This document shows positions 35,448 to 48,109 of a stretch of 64,000 bases of DNA, piece by piece. Position numbers and translations under genes: made by a program. The notes below the pieces were generated by a model. It had not been told where the DNA came from, searched no databases, and saw only the letters and a list, made by a program, of their open reading frames with translations. Source of the stretch: Adenophora triphylla var. japonica (Eukaryota > Streptophyta > Magnoliopsida > Asterales > Campanulaceae); NCBI GenBank assembly GCA_022495995.1, contig JAFEMH010001454.1:372001-436000 (forward strand), written 5' to 3'. Numbering within the stretch: position 1 is the first letter of the stretch; each line of letters begins with the position of its first letter.

Positions 35448-35767
35448 ATATGGCAGGTACATTATTTGCAAAGGAAAAAGTAATTCGATTTTTTACAAGG
35501 AAATTGTTTTGATCTTTATCATCAAAAGAAGTCCAAGGAGTTAACGTATATTGATTTGAAATTTCGGATGGACAGAGGTAATAAGTTCCTTTTTAAACTC
35601 TACTTCTCCCTAGAGTCCCTAGCCTAATAGATAATTATCTCATGCCATCACATCAATTTCAAACCCTAACCCCTCTCCATTAAACCCTCACTGGCCTTCT
35701 CTCTCTAAACCTTTTGAAATTGACAACTCCCTCCTCTGTTTTCTCTCTACAATCTCTCACATGTACA
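35448..35767 (+). other. Upstream region of the transposon-protein ORF
   Basis: AT-rich sequence between the P1 LTR and the ORF at 35,768, with a pyrimidine-rich stretch at 35,690-35,760. No LTR, PBS or gene is recognised. It probably is the leader of the element that codes the next ORF, with its 5' LTR lost. Confidence 0.4.
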
Positions 35768-38027
35768 ATGGCATCACCTTCCCTTCCAGCCTCTCCGACC
35801 GCCCCTGTCTCGCCTCCTTCGTCTATGGTGGCCCCAACTGAGGGTGCAGTCGAATTGTTTGTTGATACTGAAGCTACCCCAGTAGCAATGTCGCTCCCTG
35901 GAGCACCAGATAATGTAATAGATGCTGACAACCTAGGTGATTTGAAGTCTGTTGGTGAGTTCGCAGGCCTAGAAAAGGGTCCTAACTGGTCGCTTAGGCA
36001 AAGGGGCTTTTCACCTAACATGGGTGAATACACTCCTATAGTTCGACCAAACATGGTTGAGCCTGACTTTTTGGAAGGTATTAACGAAGACTATGACCCT
36101 TCTACTGATTTGAAAAGAAAAAGGGTAAACCCTCAGCAACTAGCTCCGGCAGCTCGTCCGAAAAAGTTGCACAACCCCAACCAAGGCGAAGAAAATACTT
36201 GGATCTTTCTGTTTACTCCAGTGATTCTGATGAACCTCATGCTGAGGATTTTGAGGTGGTGGCTCGACGGGCCCAATCAGAAGAGATTGACGATTTAAGG
36301 GCTGCAACAGAAGAAATCATGGATGCTGCCACCCATGATATTGAGGATATTTTTCCTCATGTGATTGTTACTCCTGAAGATCTGGCTACATCTAAAGGTA
36401 AAAGACCTATTCCCAGTGCTGATAATGCTGATGCCTCTGCTATCACACCACCACTATCACCAAGTCATGCTGCCCCCAATGTCATCACATCTACACCACC
36501 ACCCACTACTAGCATTCCCTCTGCTATCTCATCTCAGCCATCACCTGGGAGTGGAAACTGGTATTATGGAGGTTTCCCATCTGCTTGTGCACACGAAGAG
36601 GAGGATGATGATGAGCACATTCCTCTGCAAGCCCTCATGGACTTGAGGAAGGGTAAAGGCAGATTTAGAAAGTCAAAGACTGAGGCTTCTGCCTCCATTG
36701 CTGCTCAAGTTACACATATGGATTCTGATGATGATGGGGCAGAAGATGAAACATACAAACTGGGGAGAGAGGAACTCCAAGCTGAGAAAGAAGATGATAT
36801 TGATGATGTGATCACATCATCACCAGCATCAAGAAGGAAGAGCCAAAGAAGGCACAAATTGCAGTGACTTCAATGCCTATGCCTAGGCGTACCACAAGAC
36901 CAAAAGCCTCAAAAACCAATGTAAGTTCTCCTGAGTCTTCTATGTCAAGTGATGTGTTGGAAAGGTATGAATTCTTTAGGATGAAAGGATTCATTGTTGA
37001 ACGGGTTATGGATCAAACGTTTGAGGATGTTGGGATGGTCAGATACTTAAAAGAAAAATGCCTCTTACATACTGTTACCTATCCTTCCAGCTATTTTCCT
37101 TCATTGGTCTGTGAATTTTATGCTAGTCTTCTTCAGAAAATTCAAGATCCTAGGTCTGGCAGTTTTGAGAAAGTTTGTATTTGAGGTAAAACTATTTCTT
37201 TTTCACCAGCTATGATAAATTATTTCCTTCAAACTCTCAGTCCACATAATATTCCTCCCATGGCTCCAAAAAATGAGGTTGCAAATTTGATTTCCAATGA
37301 TCTTGACCCAATATGGCACAATCAGTATAAGTGCACGATGCTCACATCCCTGTGTGGTTTTCTTTTTAAAATTGCAACCTTCAACTGGAAACCCACATCA
37401 AACCGAAACATTGTTACTTTAACCCATGCTGACCTCATCCACAGAATTTTTACTGGCCTAGATTTCAACCTTGGAGAAATTGTGTTTGGAAGTGTTGTTC
37501 AGTTTGCTGAGAAGGAGTTACCCTCAGACCTTCCTTTTCCCTATTTAATTTTTGGTTTATGTTTAAAGCAAGGGGTAGAAATTCTCATGTCTGATAGGCT
37601 ATGTGAGAAAGTTGAGCCGTTTGGAATACAACCAATCCTTGATTGCACCAAACGCACCATAGATTTGCCAGTGGTATTTTCTGATGATCCAGCTACTGTG
37701 GTACATGATGAAGAAGAGGATGACCTAGCAGATATTGGGGATGATGTGGTAGCATCACCAATACCACCAATTGACCCAATAGATGTGTACACAGAAGAAA
37801 TCAAGTTTTTAGAAAGATCAATGCTCTATGCGAGGGTTCAGTTCATGGAGATGTCCACCAGAAGAAACAGGCTCTTGGCTTCGAGGGAAAGCATTTCTGC
37901 TCAAAAAGGGGGAGCTAGCTCAAGCCATGTGTTTAAAGATATTAGTCAGGATTTTCGTTGGGAGCTACTAAAGAATACCCATGAGGAGATGGACCAGGCA
38001 AGGAAAGATTGGGACAAATCCATGTGA
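35768..38027 (+). pseudogene. Putative plant transposon protein (Transposase_32-like), broken
   Basis: The ATG at 35768 opens a serine/proline-rich N-terminus. Frame changes are needed near 36,150-36,195 and near 36,840, and TGA at 37182-37184 interrupts an expected RGK segment (CGA to TGA would explain it). The conserved part reads FIVERVMDQ, LVCEFYASL, INYFLQTL, LCGFLFKIATFNWKP and LPFPYLIFGLCLKQGVEI, the pattern of the 'putative plant transposon protein' family found in retroelement-derived ORFs. The tail, with RARKDW-like charged segments, ends at TGA 38025-38027. Its function is unknown. It is followed by a purine-rich tract and an LTR-like region. Confidence 0.6.
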
Positions 38028-38253
38028 AGCTTCGGTGTTATGTTTATGTTTCTTGCGTTTCAAAACAATTTTAATTTTATGTCTGTTTTTATTCATTAGG
38101 TACAATGGTGGTGTTTTTGGATATTTTGGATTATGTTTAATAGTTGCTATTTAGGGGGAGTGTTCGAACTCCCATTTTAAAATTGGTTTGTGTTTGTTAT
38201 ATGTTTTTGGCTTGAGATTTTTTTGAACAGAAAGCAACAAAATAGGAGGAGAT

Positions 38254-39134
38254 TGAAAGTGTGTGGAGACTCACACACGTTGACAAGTCAAAAGGTTGAT
38301 TAATTAAGTTTTGTTACTGTATTGATTATTTAATTTAAGTAAATAAATACTCCCTCCGTCCCACTTCAATTGATACTTATTTCCTTTTTGGTCCGTCCCA
38401 CTTCAATTGATACTTCCCAAAATGGAAAGGAATCTTCACTATTTACCCCACTCATTATCTCTCCTATTTTACTTTTTCACTCACAACATTCTCTCTCCTA
38501 ACTATTCCTCCCACTCATTCTCTCTCCTATTTAATTTTTCATACTCACAACATTTAACTTTTTCTCTTTCTTACATCACTTTTTCTTAATTCCCACACCC
38601 AAAAATTTGGTCTCTATTGAAGTGGGACGGAGGGAGTATGTAGTTTATATTTATATGTACTAACCTACTAATCGAAAATTTAGTTTATTTTTAGTGTGTA
38701 GTTTGTTTATTTTTGTAGGACTCACACAAGGAAAGAAGTTTAAAGTGAAAAGGATTGCTTGAGTGGTTAAAGAGATAAACAAGACTAAATTGAAGATATA
38801 ACCCTCAAGCTTATCTCATCCTAATCCGTGACCTCCTTGGCTATAAATACAAGAATCAAGGTTGTTTAGAAACACGATTTTGAGACTCTATATGCGGAAG
38901 AATTCAAGCTTCAGAAGAGTTGTTTTGTGAGAGTATTTTTGATTATTTTGTCTTCTCTTAATTTACATTTGTGTAACCGATTCAAAAGAGGTTTAATAAG
39001 AGAAGTTTTATTATCTACAGTGAATTGCTGTAGATAAGTGTTATTTCGTGTGTTCATTTCGTTTTTAATTGTTCAATTCCCCTGCTGTTCTTGTTGATGT
39101 TAGTACTGGTGTGATAGCATCAGAACTCACATCA
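38254..39134 (+). repeat. Probable 3' LTR of the transposon-protein element
   Basis: After the purine-rich AATAGGAGGAGAT (38241-38253) a TG-start sequence TGAAAGTGTGTGGAGACTC begins. A TATAAATAC box lies near 38,840 and the region closes around GAACTCACATCA (39134). A Stowaway-like MITE is nested inside. No partner LTR is seen upstream and no target duplication was found, so the 3' end is uncertain. Confidence 0.45.
38350..38636. mobile_element. Stowaway-like MITE 1
   Basis: 287 bp with terminal inverted repeats CTCCCTCCGTCCC / GGGACGGAGGGAG and TA on both sides (38348-38349, 38637-38638). This is the usual structure of Tc1/Mariner-derived Stowaway elements. Confidence 0.9.
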
Positions 39135-39234
39135 GTCTGTTTTTCTTTCCTATGTTGTTCCTAGCCGCTTCATTTCTTTCATTATACAATGATAAAATTA
39201 TACTAAATGACTTTCCTTATTTAGAAATAAAATA

Positions 39235-39515
39235 CTCCCTCCGTCCGCCTAGTAAGTTCACACTTACTGTTTACACGTTAATTAAGAAGGGAGTATTATA
39301 TTGAAAGTGTTGTGAGTGTGAAAATAAAATAGGAGAGAGAATGAGTGGAGGGAATAGTAAATTATAATGGTTTGTGAGTATTAAAATAATGTAGGAGAGA
39401 GAATGAGTGGAGAATAGTGATTTAAGGTTTCCTTTTTAGGAAAGAAACAAAGTGTGAACTTTGTAAACGGACGCCCAAAATAGAAAGTGTGAACTTTGTA
39501 AGCGGACGGAGGGAG
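39235..39515. mobile_element. Stowaway-like MITE 2
   Basis: 281 bp, ends CTCCCTCCGTCCGC / GCGGACGGAGGGAG, flanked by TA. It lies 275 bp beyond the CYP95 stop codon, possibly inside or just past its 3' UTR. The stretch 39,516-39,790 between MITE and stop codon is the likely 3' UTR. Confidence 0.9.
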
Positions 39516-39790
39516 TATTTATTATGTAACGATTCAAAAGTGAACTTAACAAGTAAGCACAAGGCTCACTCACCTATTTCAAACAACATTCTCATCATAT
39601 TCAGCCTACCGAAATTACGACTCAAGTCAAATTTTTAATTCCCTAGCAGCTCATAAAATCTCCACGCACAAGCACACAAACTCTAAGGAGCAAAAGTTCC
39701 ATTACTCTTAACATACATTTAAAAACACATCTTAAATCCCAAACCTCATCCAGAGTCAATACCATCAACTCTAATTCAGCCTTAGTCTTT

Positions 39791-42700
39791 TCACTTCTGA
39801 CCAGAGTCTGGAGAACCATCTCCATAAGAGACCAAACCCTTCTTCCCAGGTGGGCTTGCCGAAGTTGACCTTGACCTTGACCTTGACTTTGATTTGCTTG
39901 TTTGCTTAGGAGACCGTGAATCAGGTGAAGATTTTGGTACAGATGGGCTCCTGCTTCTAGAAGGAGGGCTTCGGCTCCGAGAAGATGCTGCCTTTCTCCT
40001 GTCAACAAGGGGAGAAGGTCGATATCTAGATGTTTCTACAGGAGAACGACTATTGCTGTAACGGCGGTTACGATAACGGATTGGGCTTCGTGACACACTC
40101 AGACTACGTGACCTGCTTCTTCTGTCTCTGTATCTGTTAAAAGATTTTGACGAAGCAAACAACAAGCGTAAATTCAACCTCGTTAGATGATCAACCTCGT
40201 TAGATGATCAGCAGATAGAAGCATAGGTGAATTATCAGAGGACAAATAATTAATGGAAACAAGATAAAGAAAACACCCGCATTGATACCAATGCCCAGAC
40301 ATCATTCTTTGATACAAAGACATTTTTCCAACAATGACCAGACTGACAAGATATGCCACATGAAATTCAAGTTGTGAAACATGGTAGAGTCAAGATATAC
40401 TCCCTCCGTCCCATAAAGATGTTCCCGTTTTCTACTTTCTTTGTCCCACAAAGAATGTCTCATGTCCATATTTGAGTGTATAAAATAAGTGAACTTCCTA
40501 AACTAAACCCACTAAAATGTTTGAATAGTCGTTTGCTACAAGCATAATTCCTACTTTCATTATGGTAATTCTTACTTTTCTGTCAAGGTAAATGATGGAA
40601 AGGAAAATATACAAGTAAAATGTTTGAATAGTCAAATAGGAACAACTTTATGGGACCGAGGGAATACAACTGTAGACCAAGGCCTTTTCTTTCTTCTTAG
40701 AGGCCTCAGGTTCGCTTCCCCACCCACCCTGTATTGGTTTAGTTTTCTAACAACATTTGCTGTCTTAGTTCTCAAAAAAAAAAAAAAAGAGGGAGGGAAA
40801 GAGAGAGGGAGAGAGATAGGAGCTAGTTGAAGTGAGAACACAAAGGGGCTGCTTTATATTTTGAAAAGAATAAAATCAAGTAAATGTACCTTGGAGGAGT
40901 TCTCTCTCTCAGCGGGCTCCTGCGCCTTGGGGATCTCCGGTAACTTGAATATCTTAAAGAAAAATAGAACAAAGAAAGGTGAAAGGAGGAAATATGTAAT
41001 ACTGAGTAATAGTAAGATAATATATGATCATAAGTAATTAGGTAATTATCATTTAGTTGTTCGTTAGGTACCTGTCACGGTCACTTCTGCCATAACGATA
41101 CGACCTAACAGGAGATCGCTCTGGAGAGTGGTATCTACGAGCATAGGAGAATCGATGGCTAAAACCCCTTCCCCTTCTGATACGCTTGGGTGAGCCACCT
41201 GGGGAAGGACTTCTTGATATGCTCCTCCCACGATCAGCAAATGGTGACCTAGCTCTGCGCCCCCCAACAGGACTTCTTGAATAACTACGACGACTGTTCC
41301 TTGTAGGTGCTCTAACTGGACTCCTGCTAGGGCTTCTCTTTGGGACCCTACCTGAGCTTCTACTCAAGCTTCTTCGGGAGGATCTCACTGGGCTTCGGCT
41401 TATGCTTCTCCGAGATGATCTAACAGGGCTTCTGCTCACTGATTTTCGTGAGGACTTCCTAGAAGAGGTCCGCTGAGGGCTTCGGCTAAGGCTCCTTCGA
41501 GGTGGAGAGGGTGTAATACTCCTGCTAACACTTTTCTGAGATCGTACCTTCACTGGGCTTCGGCTGACGCTCCTTCCCTTTTTACCTCTCACAGGACTAG
41601 GGCTTCGGCTTGAGCTCCTACTTGGGGTTATGCTTTTCCCTTTTCTGCCTCTCACTGGGCTTGGGCTAGGGGTTAAGTTTCTTCCTTTTTTACCCCTCGC
41701 TAGACTAGGACTTGGGCTTAAACTTTTTCCTCTATTGCCTCTCGCCGGGCTCAGGCTTGGGGTTATGCTTCTTCCTTTTTTGCCCCTGTCTGGACTCAGG
41801 CTTGGGCTTCTGCTTCTGCTTCTTCCCTTTTGCCCCCTCACTGGACTTCTAGCTGGGCTTTTGCTGATGCTTACACTTCTAACTGGGCTTCTGCTAACAC
41901 TCCTGCTTCTTCGTAATACCTGTGGAGGGCTTTGATTCACATTACGATTCCTGACAATGCGTTTAGGGGTCACACTTCTGCTCCTGTTCAGATATCCTTA
42001 AATTACTAGATCTGACATAATTATAAGAAACAAAGTTTATGAGTTGCAAGGTTGAAGGAATATAAACCTAGATTTCCTTGGGTGATCATTTACTATATCA
42101 AGTTGTGTCTCTGCAATTTTTTCAGGCCTAGTAACAGCTTCAAGCCCATTGCTATGTCGCTCTCCATTTTCCTTGGGATATTCACCCTCCTCCCTTTCAA
42201 GCATATCGTTGTCTCCTGATTTATGACAAATGGAAGTATCTTCCACTGCCATCAAAGGGGAATGATTTTCAACTGAGAAGATTCAAAAAATGTACAAGAT
42301 TTGAATAAAACAATGTAGATACAATCATCACATGAAATCTACCCGATGCAGCAAATCATTACAGAGATACAGGCATACACAAATTTATGCAAAAGTCGAG
42401 GTGAGATCACACACACACACACAAACACAGGCACCACTGGAAAGAAAGCGCAGAGGTGATCAAAAAATATGTTCCTCCCTCCCCCCCTCCCCTCCCAAAT
42501 AAAGAAAAAGGTCCCATTTCAAAGGGGAAGTACAAATCTTGGTGCAATTTCAAGAAGTACAAGCATATAGAGCATCATCTTTATGAAGACTGACAAGTCA
42601 AATGGAACTACTTTATTGGGACAGAGGGAGTATATAAATAGAATGAAGTAGCCATCATGTCGGAGAATGTGTATAACTGTACATACCAGTAACTTGAACC

Positions 42701-45700
42701 AATTTCTTGTGCTTCCCATCTAGCTTTCGACCATCAGTGTTATCTTCAGAGCTGTTTCCACTTTCACTCTCAGTGGGAGATGCCCTGCAAGAAAGTGAGA
42801 AAGGTACGGCGTCAGCTTGTTCTCTATGGAGAGAAATGTCACAGTAATAATAGTTAAAGACGGAACTGTCCATTCATGGAGGCGTTAAAATAATTTGCTG
42901 AGTCAAGGACCAAGAGAGTAAATTATATCCCACTAACTTGTGTGAATCAATTTAGGTTATATCAGCCAATATGGGGATTAAACACTGTTTACAATATAAT
43001 GAAATATTTTGAAGCAGTTTACAAGTAATTAAACGATACACCTGTCAAAGCACAACACAAAGTTTCTACAATCCACTCTTTAAAATGAGAATAATACCAG
43101 CTCATCCTTGTGTGACACTTGAGCAAAAGGGATTCAACAAGACTTGCTGAAGACTTCATCATGAAATTTAAAGGAAGAATATGCATTCATATGCACAAGT
43201 TATAACTATAAAATATATATGTGCATATGCATATGCATATGCATGTAGGTATATGTAAGGGTGTATCAGGAACTACTCCAGGAGTTAGCATAAATTACCA
43301 TGCTTCGACTTCAATAATACAGTAATAGGGTTTTGTAATGTATATTTCATGTAAAACCCTCTGTTTAAACTTGACAGTCTTCAACATCTAAAAACAAATT
43401 AATGTCGTTAATCATACCTTTTTGATTTGCGCTTTGATCTTTTGTCACGCCTCCTTCGTTTCTTCTCACGTCGTTTATCCCTCTTTTTATCACGCTTATA
43501 CCGGTCTTTCTTGGAAGATCTCTTTCTCTTCTTCCGCCTGTCATCACTTGAAGAGCTTAAATCAGATGATGAGGATATCAGAGAATCCGAGTCACTATCA
43601 GAATCGGATGTTTCTGATTCAGATTCAGAAGAAGTATCTGATTCAGTGGTCGAATAGTGTCTTCTTCTCTTTTTCCTTCTCTCTTTTGACAATTTCTTGT
43701 GCTTCTCCTTCTGCCTTTCTTCAAGGCTGTGAACCTCAGAAGAAGCATCTTTCCCAACTTTCTTACTAGCTATCCTCTTGTCTGTGCATAGACGAAACAA
43801 TGAGTCTCAACTTGTTAAGATATATTAAGAAATATGTATTGATGATAATGTATTTCATCGAAGTACATCTTCTTCTTCAACATACCAGAACTCTGATTCT
43901 CACCCTCCTGAACTTCACCGCAATTGATGATCTTCACAGTAGCAGTTGGCTTTCCATCATCCCCACCCACTTCTTCCATCTTCTTTAAAACGTCAAGTCC
44001 TTGCACAAGCTTCCCAAAAACAACATATTTCCTGTAAATGGTGTCATATCCATTAAGCAAGGAACGTGTTATCCTTCTATGCATCAAAATTAATTGAACT
44101 TAGTGTATCATTAATTAACAAAGACAAACAAACCTGTCAAGATGACGGTTGGCATTGAATGTCACAGCAAATAAAGAACCACGTTCATCACGATCAGCAA
44201 TTGCCATTGACAGAAGGCCAGGCCCATCATGTTTAAGCTTGGGGGACTCATCTGAAAATTTTTACAAGCAACTGTTAACACTTGGAAAAGAGAGAATAAG
44301 GAACTCCAATGTTGAGATAACACTTGTGAATCCAGGATGAAAATAAGACCACATTTGAAGCATGTGGTGACTAACAGAGAGAAACAATCAGCCCCTGCAA
44401 TCCCTCATTTGGAGCAATATGAGGACATACTGGTCACTCCAAACAATCAATAAATACAGTTGTTACTCAATAAATCAAATCAAATTTTCTTTATGTACAC
44501 TTGTGAAAGCCCGACATTGCAAAGGGCAGGACCTGCACATCTTTACCTCCACAGCAGTGAACCCATCACCTTTCTCTTCAGCTAAACAAGGCTTACGGAG
44601 TAATTAAGACCATTGGACAAATCAGATATTGTTTGAGTCAAGATCAAAATATCCCACACTCGAATAACCCTTTTCAAACATATTCTTCAGATTCCTTTCA
44701 ATTTCAAACTACATAATCAGGTCCTTTAAATTCATTTACGGTACATCCAGATAATCTATGATGTATGTGGATTGTGGAACCATTGATTAGATATCTTATC
44801 AGCTCATAAACTCAGTGTCGGACAGATCCAGCCTACAGATAAAATTCACACTCAACTAATATTTTCAGTTTCATAAGCAATTTTTAAGAAGCGTGTAAGA
44901 TTCCATCTATATTGAACTGGAAAGCACAGAATCTTAGCAGCCTTACCTTCCAAAAACATTAACTTCTTTACCTCCAAACTCACTACATAATGATAAACAA
45001 TTAATATGAATCATACACAGGAGTAAACATAAAAAGGAGAAAAAACGCAATTCTCATCCAAAACATACACAAGAAAATATCCATGCACCCTACCATTTAA
45101 GAGACAAATACATTTGTCCAATTTCATTGTGGGTTGAAGCTCCCATGCAGCGAGAATAAGATCATTATCTGCCCCCACCTTCACAGGCAATGCAAAAAAG
45201 GAAACCCATTTGCTCTCAAAATACAGATGATTTGTGGGAAAAGAAACGTAAATAAGAAAATTAGATGAGAGTCTCTTAGATGATTTGGGTTAGTCTTTTC
45301 TATCATGCTCCCTACAGAGAATACAGGTCCATTCCTGACTAGATCAGGACACATTTCTAACCATCACGATTACAACAGTCTTTACCATAATGAGACAAAA
45401 CTTAATTTCTCACCTGGAAACTTCCCACCATATATGCTTTCTCCATAGCTCCCTGGCAAGGATAATATGGAAGAACTTTAGAGTCACAAAAGACGTAGCA
45501 TTAATCTTAGAAGAAAGATGACGACATCAGTACCGTCACATGAGGCTCTCTTTCAAAAGAACGGATATAAGAAGTTGCAAAATCAGTCAATGTGACTTCA
45601 AGCAATTTAGAATCACGAAAAAAACACCATTTCCAACGCAACATTGCAATGCGGCTTGTACCTCATTATTAATGATCATTATAGTAACGATAGGTCGAAA

Positions 45701-47095
45701 ATCGAAGTATCAAATAACCAAGCTGAAATTGACGCTAGCTATAGAGATAATGACCCAAAGGAGAAAGCCAAGAGCATTGGCCACAAATACAAATCTACTA
45801 ATTATAATTTCATTCAATGTGCCTAATGAAGTAGTGATGAGATGGCCTAGCATATTATATTATGCCTCCTCAACCACACAGAGAATTGAGATTCTCCTTT
45901 TTTGCCGTTTTTAAAACATAGCTCATCGCAAGATTATCCATGGCACAATGATGTAAAATCCTTTGTATTTCTTCTATCTCATCAAGCACATATCGAAATT
46001 GGAATCTCCTTTATTCCTTCCAAATCATAGTTCATATCAGCGAGATTTGCTATGAGACACTTGAATCATAATGAATTCAATGTAAAAGAATTGTTTGCAT
46101 TCACTTAGGAGACACCGTCGGGTGTACATATTAAGCCACCTAGTTAAAATGGCACAATAATTCCAAAAAGACTTCAAAACGGAAAAGATACATACCATCG
46201 CGCTTAATAAAATCTCCACCCTGCAAAATAAATATAACCTGTTAGTCTACCGGTTGATATAAAGACAAGTCCCTGTAGAAAACTAGGCTGGGTATGGTAA
46301 GCTTAGATGTACACGAGGATGGACGACTAAATACGTACAACCTTAAAACTACATCACAAGAAAAGCAGTCATGACCATCAGCCCTGTTTCCTACAGCATA
46401 AACAAGTATAGCTGACTAAAGACAGACCACTTCTCAGCTTTGCTTAACTAAAAGCTAACCAGATACAAAGAGAAAATATTCAGTTTATGATGCAAAAAAA
46501 GATAGAGCACGTACCTGAGCCATAGATCCTTTGACTATGCAATGGAAGAAGGATCCCTTGTAGTGAAGGGGCCTTGAAGTCCTCTTACTATTTCCCTTCT
46601 CTCCTGAAAATGAAAAAATAGCAACTCAGAATCTTTATTTTCGAACCAATTACTCCAATTCTATTGCCAGAAAAAAGTTCTCCAACATATAAAAGTGTAT
46701 TCAGTTTTATGTCCTCTGCGTGCAATAGTTTCCTTCAATGGTCAGTGGCCACTCACACTTTAAAAAATCTATAAATATCTGGACGCCTTCCTCCCCACCC
46801 AAAAGTAAGTACATAAATTCAGATATCATTAGCAAGTAAAACATCACCTGTACAAAGTGCACGGAAATTTTCGGCAGTCTTGGGGGCGATATCAGAAAAC
46901 AACTGCAACACCATAGAACCAACATGAATTTGTGATAAAAGTTTCTCATAAGAGAATGGAGGTAATTTGTTCCCAAACATAACAGAAAGATTAGGTACGT
47001 TAATCTTCAGAGCACAATCCTACCTCGAAAACCATTCTTTCAATGGGATCGCCATCAATAGATACATCCAGGAACACCAGGGGATTCTTGCTCAT
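39791..47095 (-). CDS. CYP95: Cyclophilin-RS protein (peptidyl-prolyl isomerase CYP95 homologue)
   Basis: Coding exons from the ATG: 47095-47024, 46902-46848, 46603-46515, 46220-46196, 45452-45414, 44251-44134, 44031-43886, 43781-43418, 42784-42687, 42272-42068, 41983-41072, 40952-40890, 40133-39791. All introns are GT-AG. The exons sum to 2,529 nt (842 residues plus TGA), close to Arabidopsis CYP95. Residues 1-182 or so form a divergent cyclophilin domain ([45 protein letters not shown]). Next come a KR-rich and acidic-serine exon, then a long RS domain with repeated SRSP/SPVRG units. Family members act in the nucleus with splicing factors. Active-site positions are altered: FHRI is FHCI, GFM is GSM, SQFF is SLFA and the tryptophan position is H. 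The start ATG fits the family N-terminus. Confidence 0.9.
40400..40664. mobile_element. Stowaway-like MITE 3 in the last CYP95 intron
   Basis: It starts CTCCCTCCGTCCC and ends GGGACCGAGGGAA, with TA at 40398-40399 and 40665-40666. The right end has two mismatches, so it is older or immobile. It lies in intron 40134-40889. Confidence 0.75.
40667..40790 (+). mobile_element. Possible tRNA-derived SINE remnant
   Basis: It contains AGGTTCGCTTCCC (near 40,709), resembling a pol III B box, followed about 65 bp later by a run of 15 A. No A box is clear and no target duplication was found, so the call is tentative. Confidence 0.3.
42474..42630. mobile_element. Degenerate Stowaway-like MITE in a CYP95 intron
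   Basis: The right end GGGACAGAGGGAG followed by TA is clear. The left end is a C-rich CTCCCTCC stretch without a proper TA junction. It lies in intron 42273-42686. Confidence 0.4.
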
Positions 47096-47741
47096 TTTTT
47101 CTCGTATTTCAAATTGCTCTGGCCAAGATCACCAAGTATTAGCTTTTCCACTTCATGTTCAACAAGAATGTAATTACAGTTGGTTAGCAAGCAAAAAAGA
47201 TAAGGGGACATAAGACATAGCTCTTTGGTTATAGATACCATGTACAATACAATACAAAAAAAAGAGTTTTGACTTTCACAATGACAACTAAATGACAGTG
47301 ACTAGACAAAACTAAAAAACAGATGAATTTGTATAGATACGGACTGAATCTTTGGTTAACATATTGTGTAAGCTAAAAAAAATACTTTCACAGGCTTCTA
47401 CCAACATAGTTTTGCTGGTTTGCCCATACCCTTGAATAAAACTCCCTCCATCCCTATGAATGTAATTATATATTTTAAGATAACTTTAAGAAAGTTGACA
47501 TATAAGCATTTTTAGTAGCATAGGTACATAAATACCCTTAATGAGCTAGCCATGTAATCAGCCTATAATTTATAACAGATGCATTCAGTCCACTCTTCTC
47601 TTTCTTACCTGTTGCATATTCATGGATCTGATTAAAAATCAAAGGAAAAGAAAATGAAGTGCTTTGTATCTTCACCAATTAGCCCAAGCTACTATTCTAA
47701 AGATGAAAAAATAGCTCCCTGATCAGCCCCAGTTGGAACTA

Positions 47742-48016
47742 CTCCCTCCGTCCCGCTACAAATTGCACACTTTCCTCATTGGGCGTCCCATTACAAATTG
47801 CACACTTTCTAAAATGGAAAAGAATCTTTACTATTCCACCCACTAATTCTCTCACCTACTTTACTTTTATACTCACAACACCAATCAAATCATTATTTCC
47901 TACCCCACTTTCTCTCTCCAACCTCACTTTTCATACTCACAACATTTATACCATTATTTTTTTCCTTAATCCATGCGTAAACAGTAAGTGTGCAATTTCT
48001 ACCGGGACGGAGGGAG
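47742..48016. mobile_element. Stowaway-like MITE 4 in the CYP95 leader intron
   Basis: 275 bp, ends CTCCCTCCGTCCCG / CGGGACGGAGGGAG, flanked by TA (47740-47741, 48017-48018). A second, truncated MITE-like end (CTCCCTCCATCCC) lies near 47,442. Confidence 0.9.
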
Positions 48017-48109
48017 TATATGTTTGCAGGAAGTGCAGAGATCATGCAAGTAGGAGGTTCCTTTGGGAGATCCTAAGTCCCTGAGAAAGTGACAAACAAG
48101 ATATCCTCA

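Noticed and set aside
38341..39520. One long inverted repeat between MITE 1 and MITE 2
   Set aside because: Each MITE has its own TA duplications and matched ends; only the shared Stowaway termini pair.
41630..41935. Leucine-rich plus-strand frame opposite CYP95 exon 12
   Set aside because: It is the complement of the SR/SP repeats, an artefact of the RS domain.
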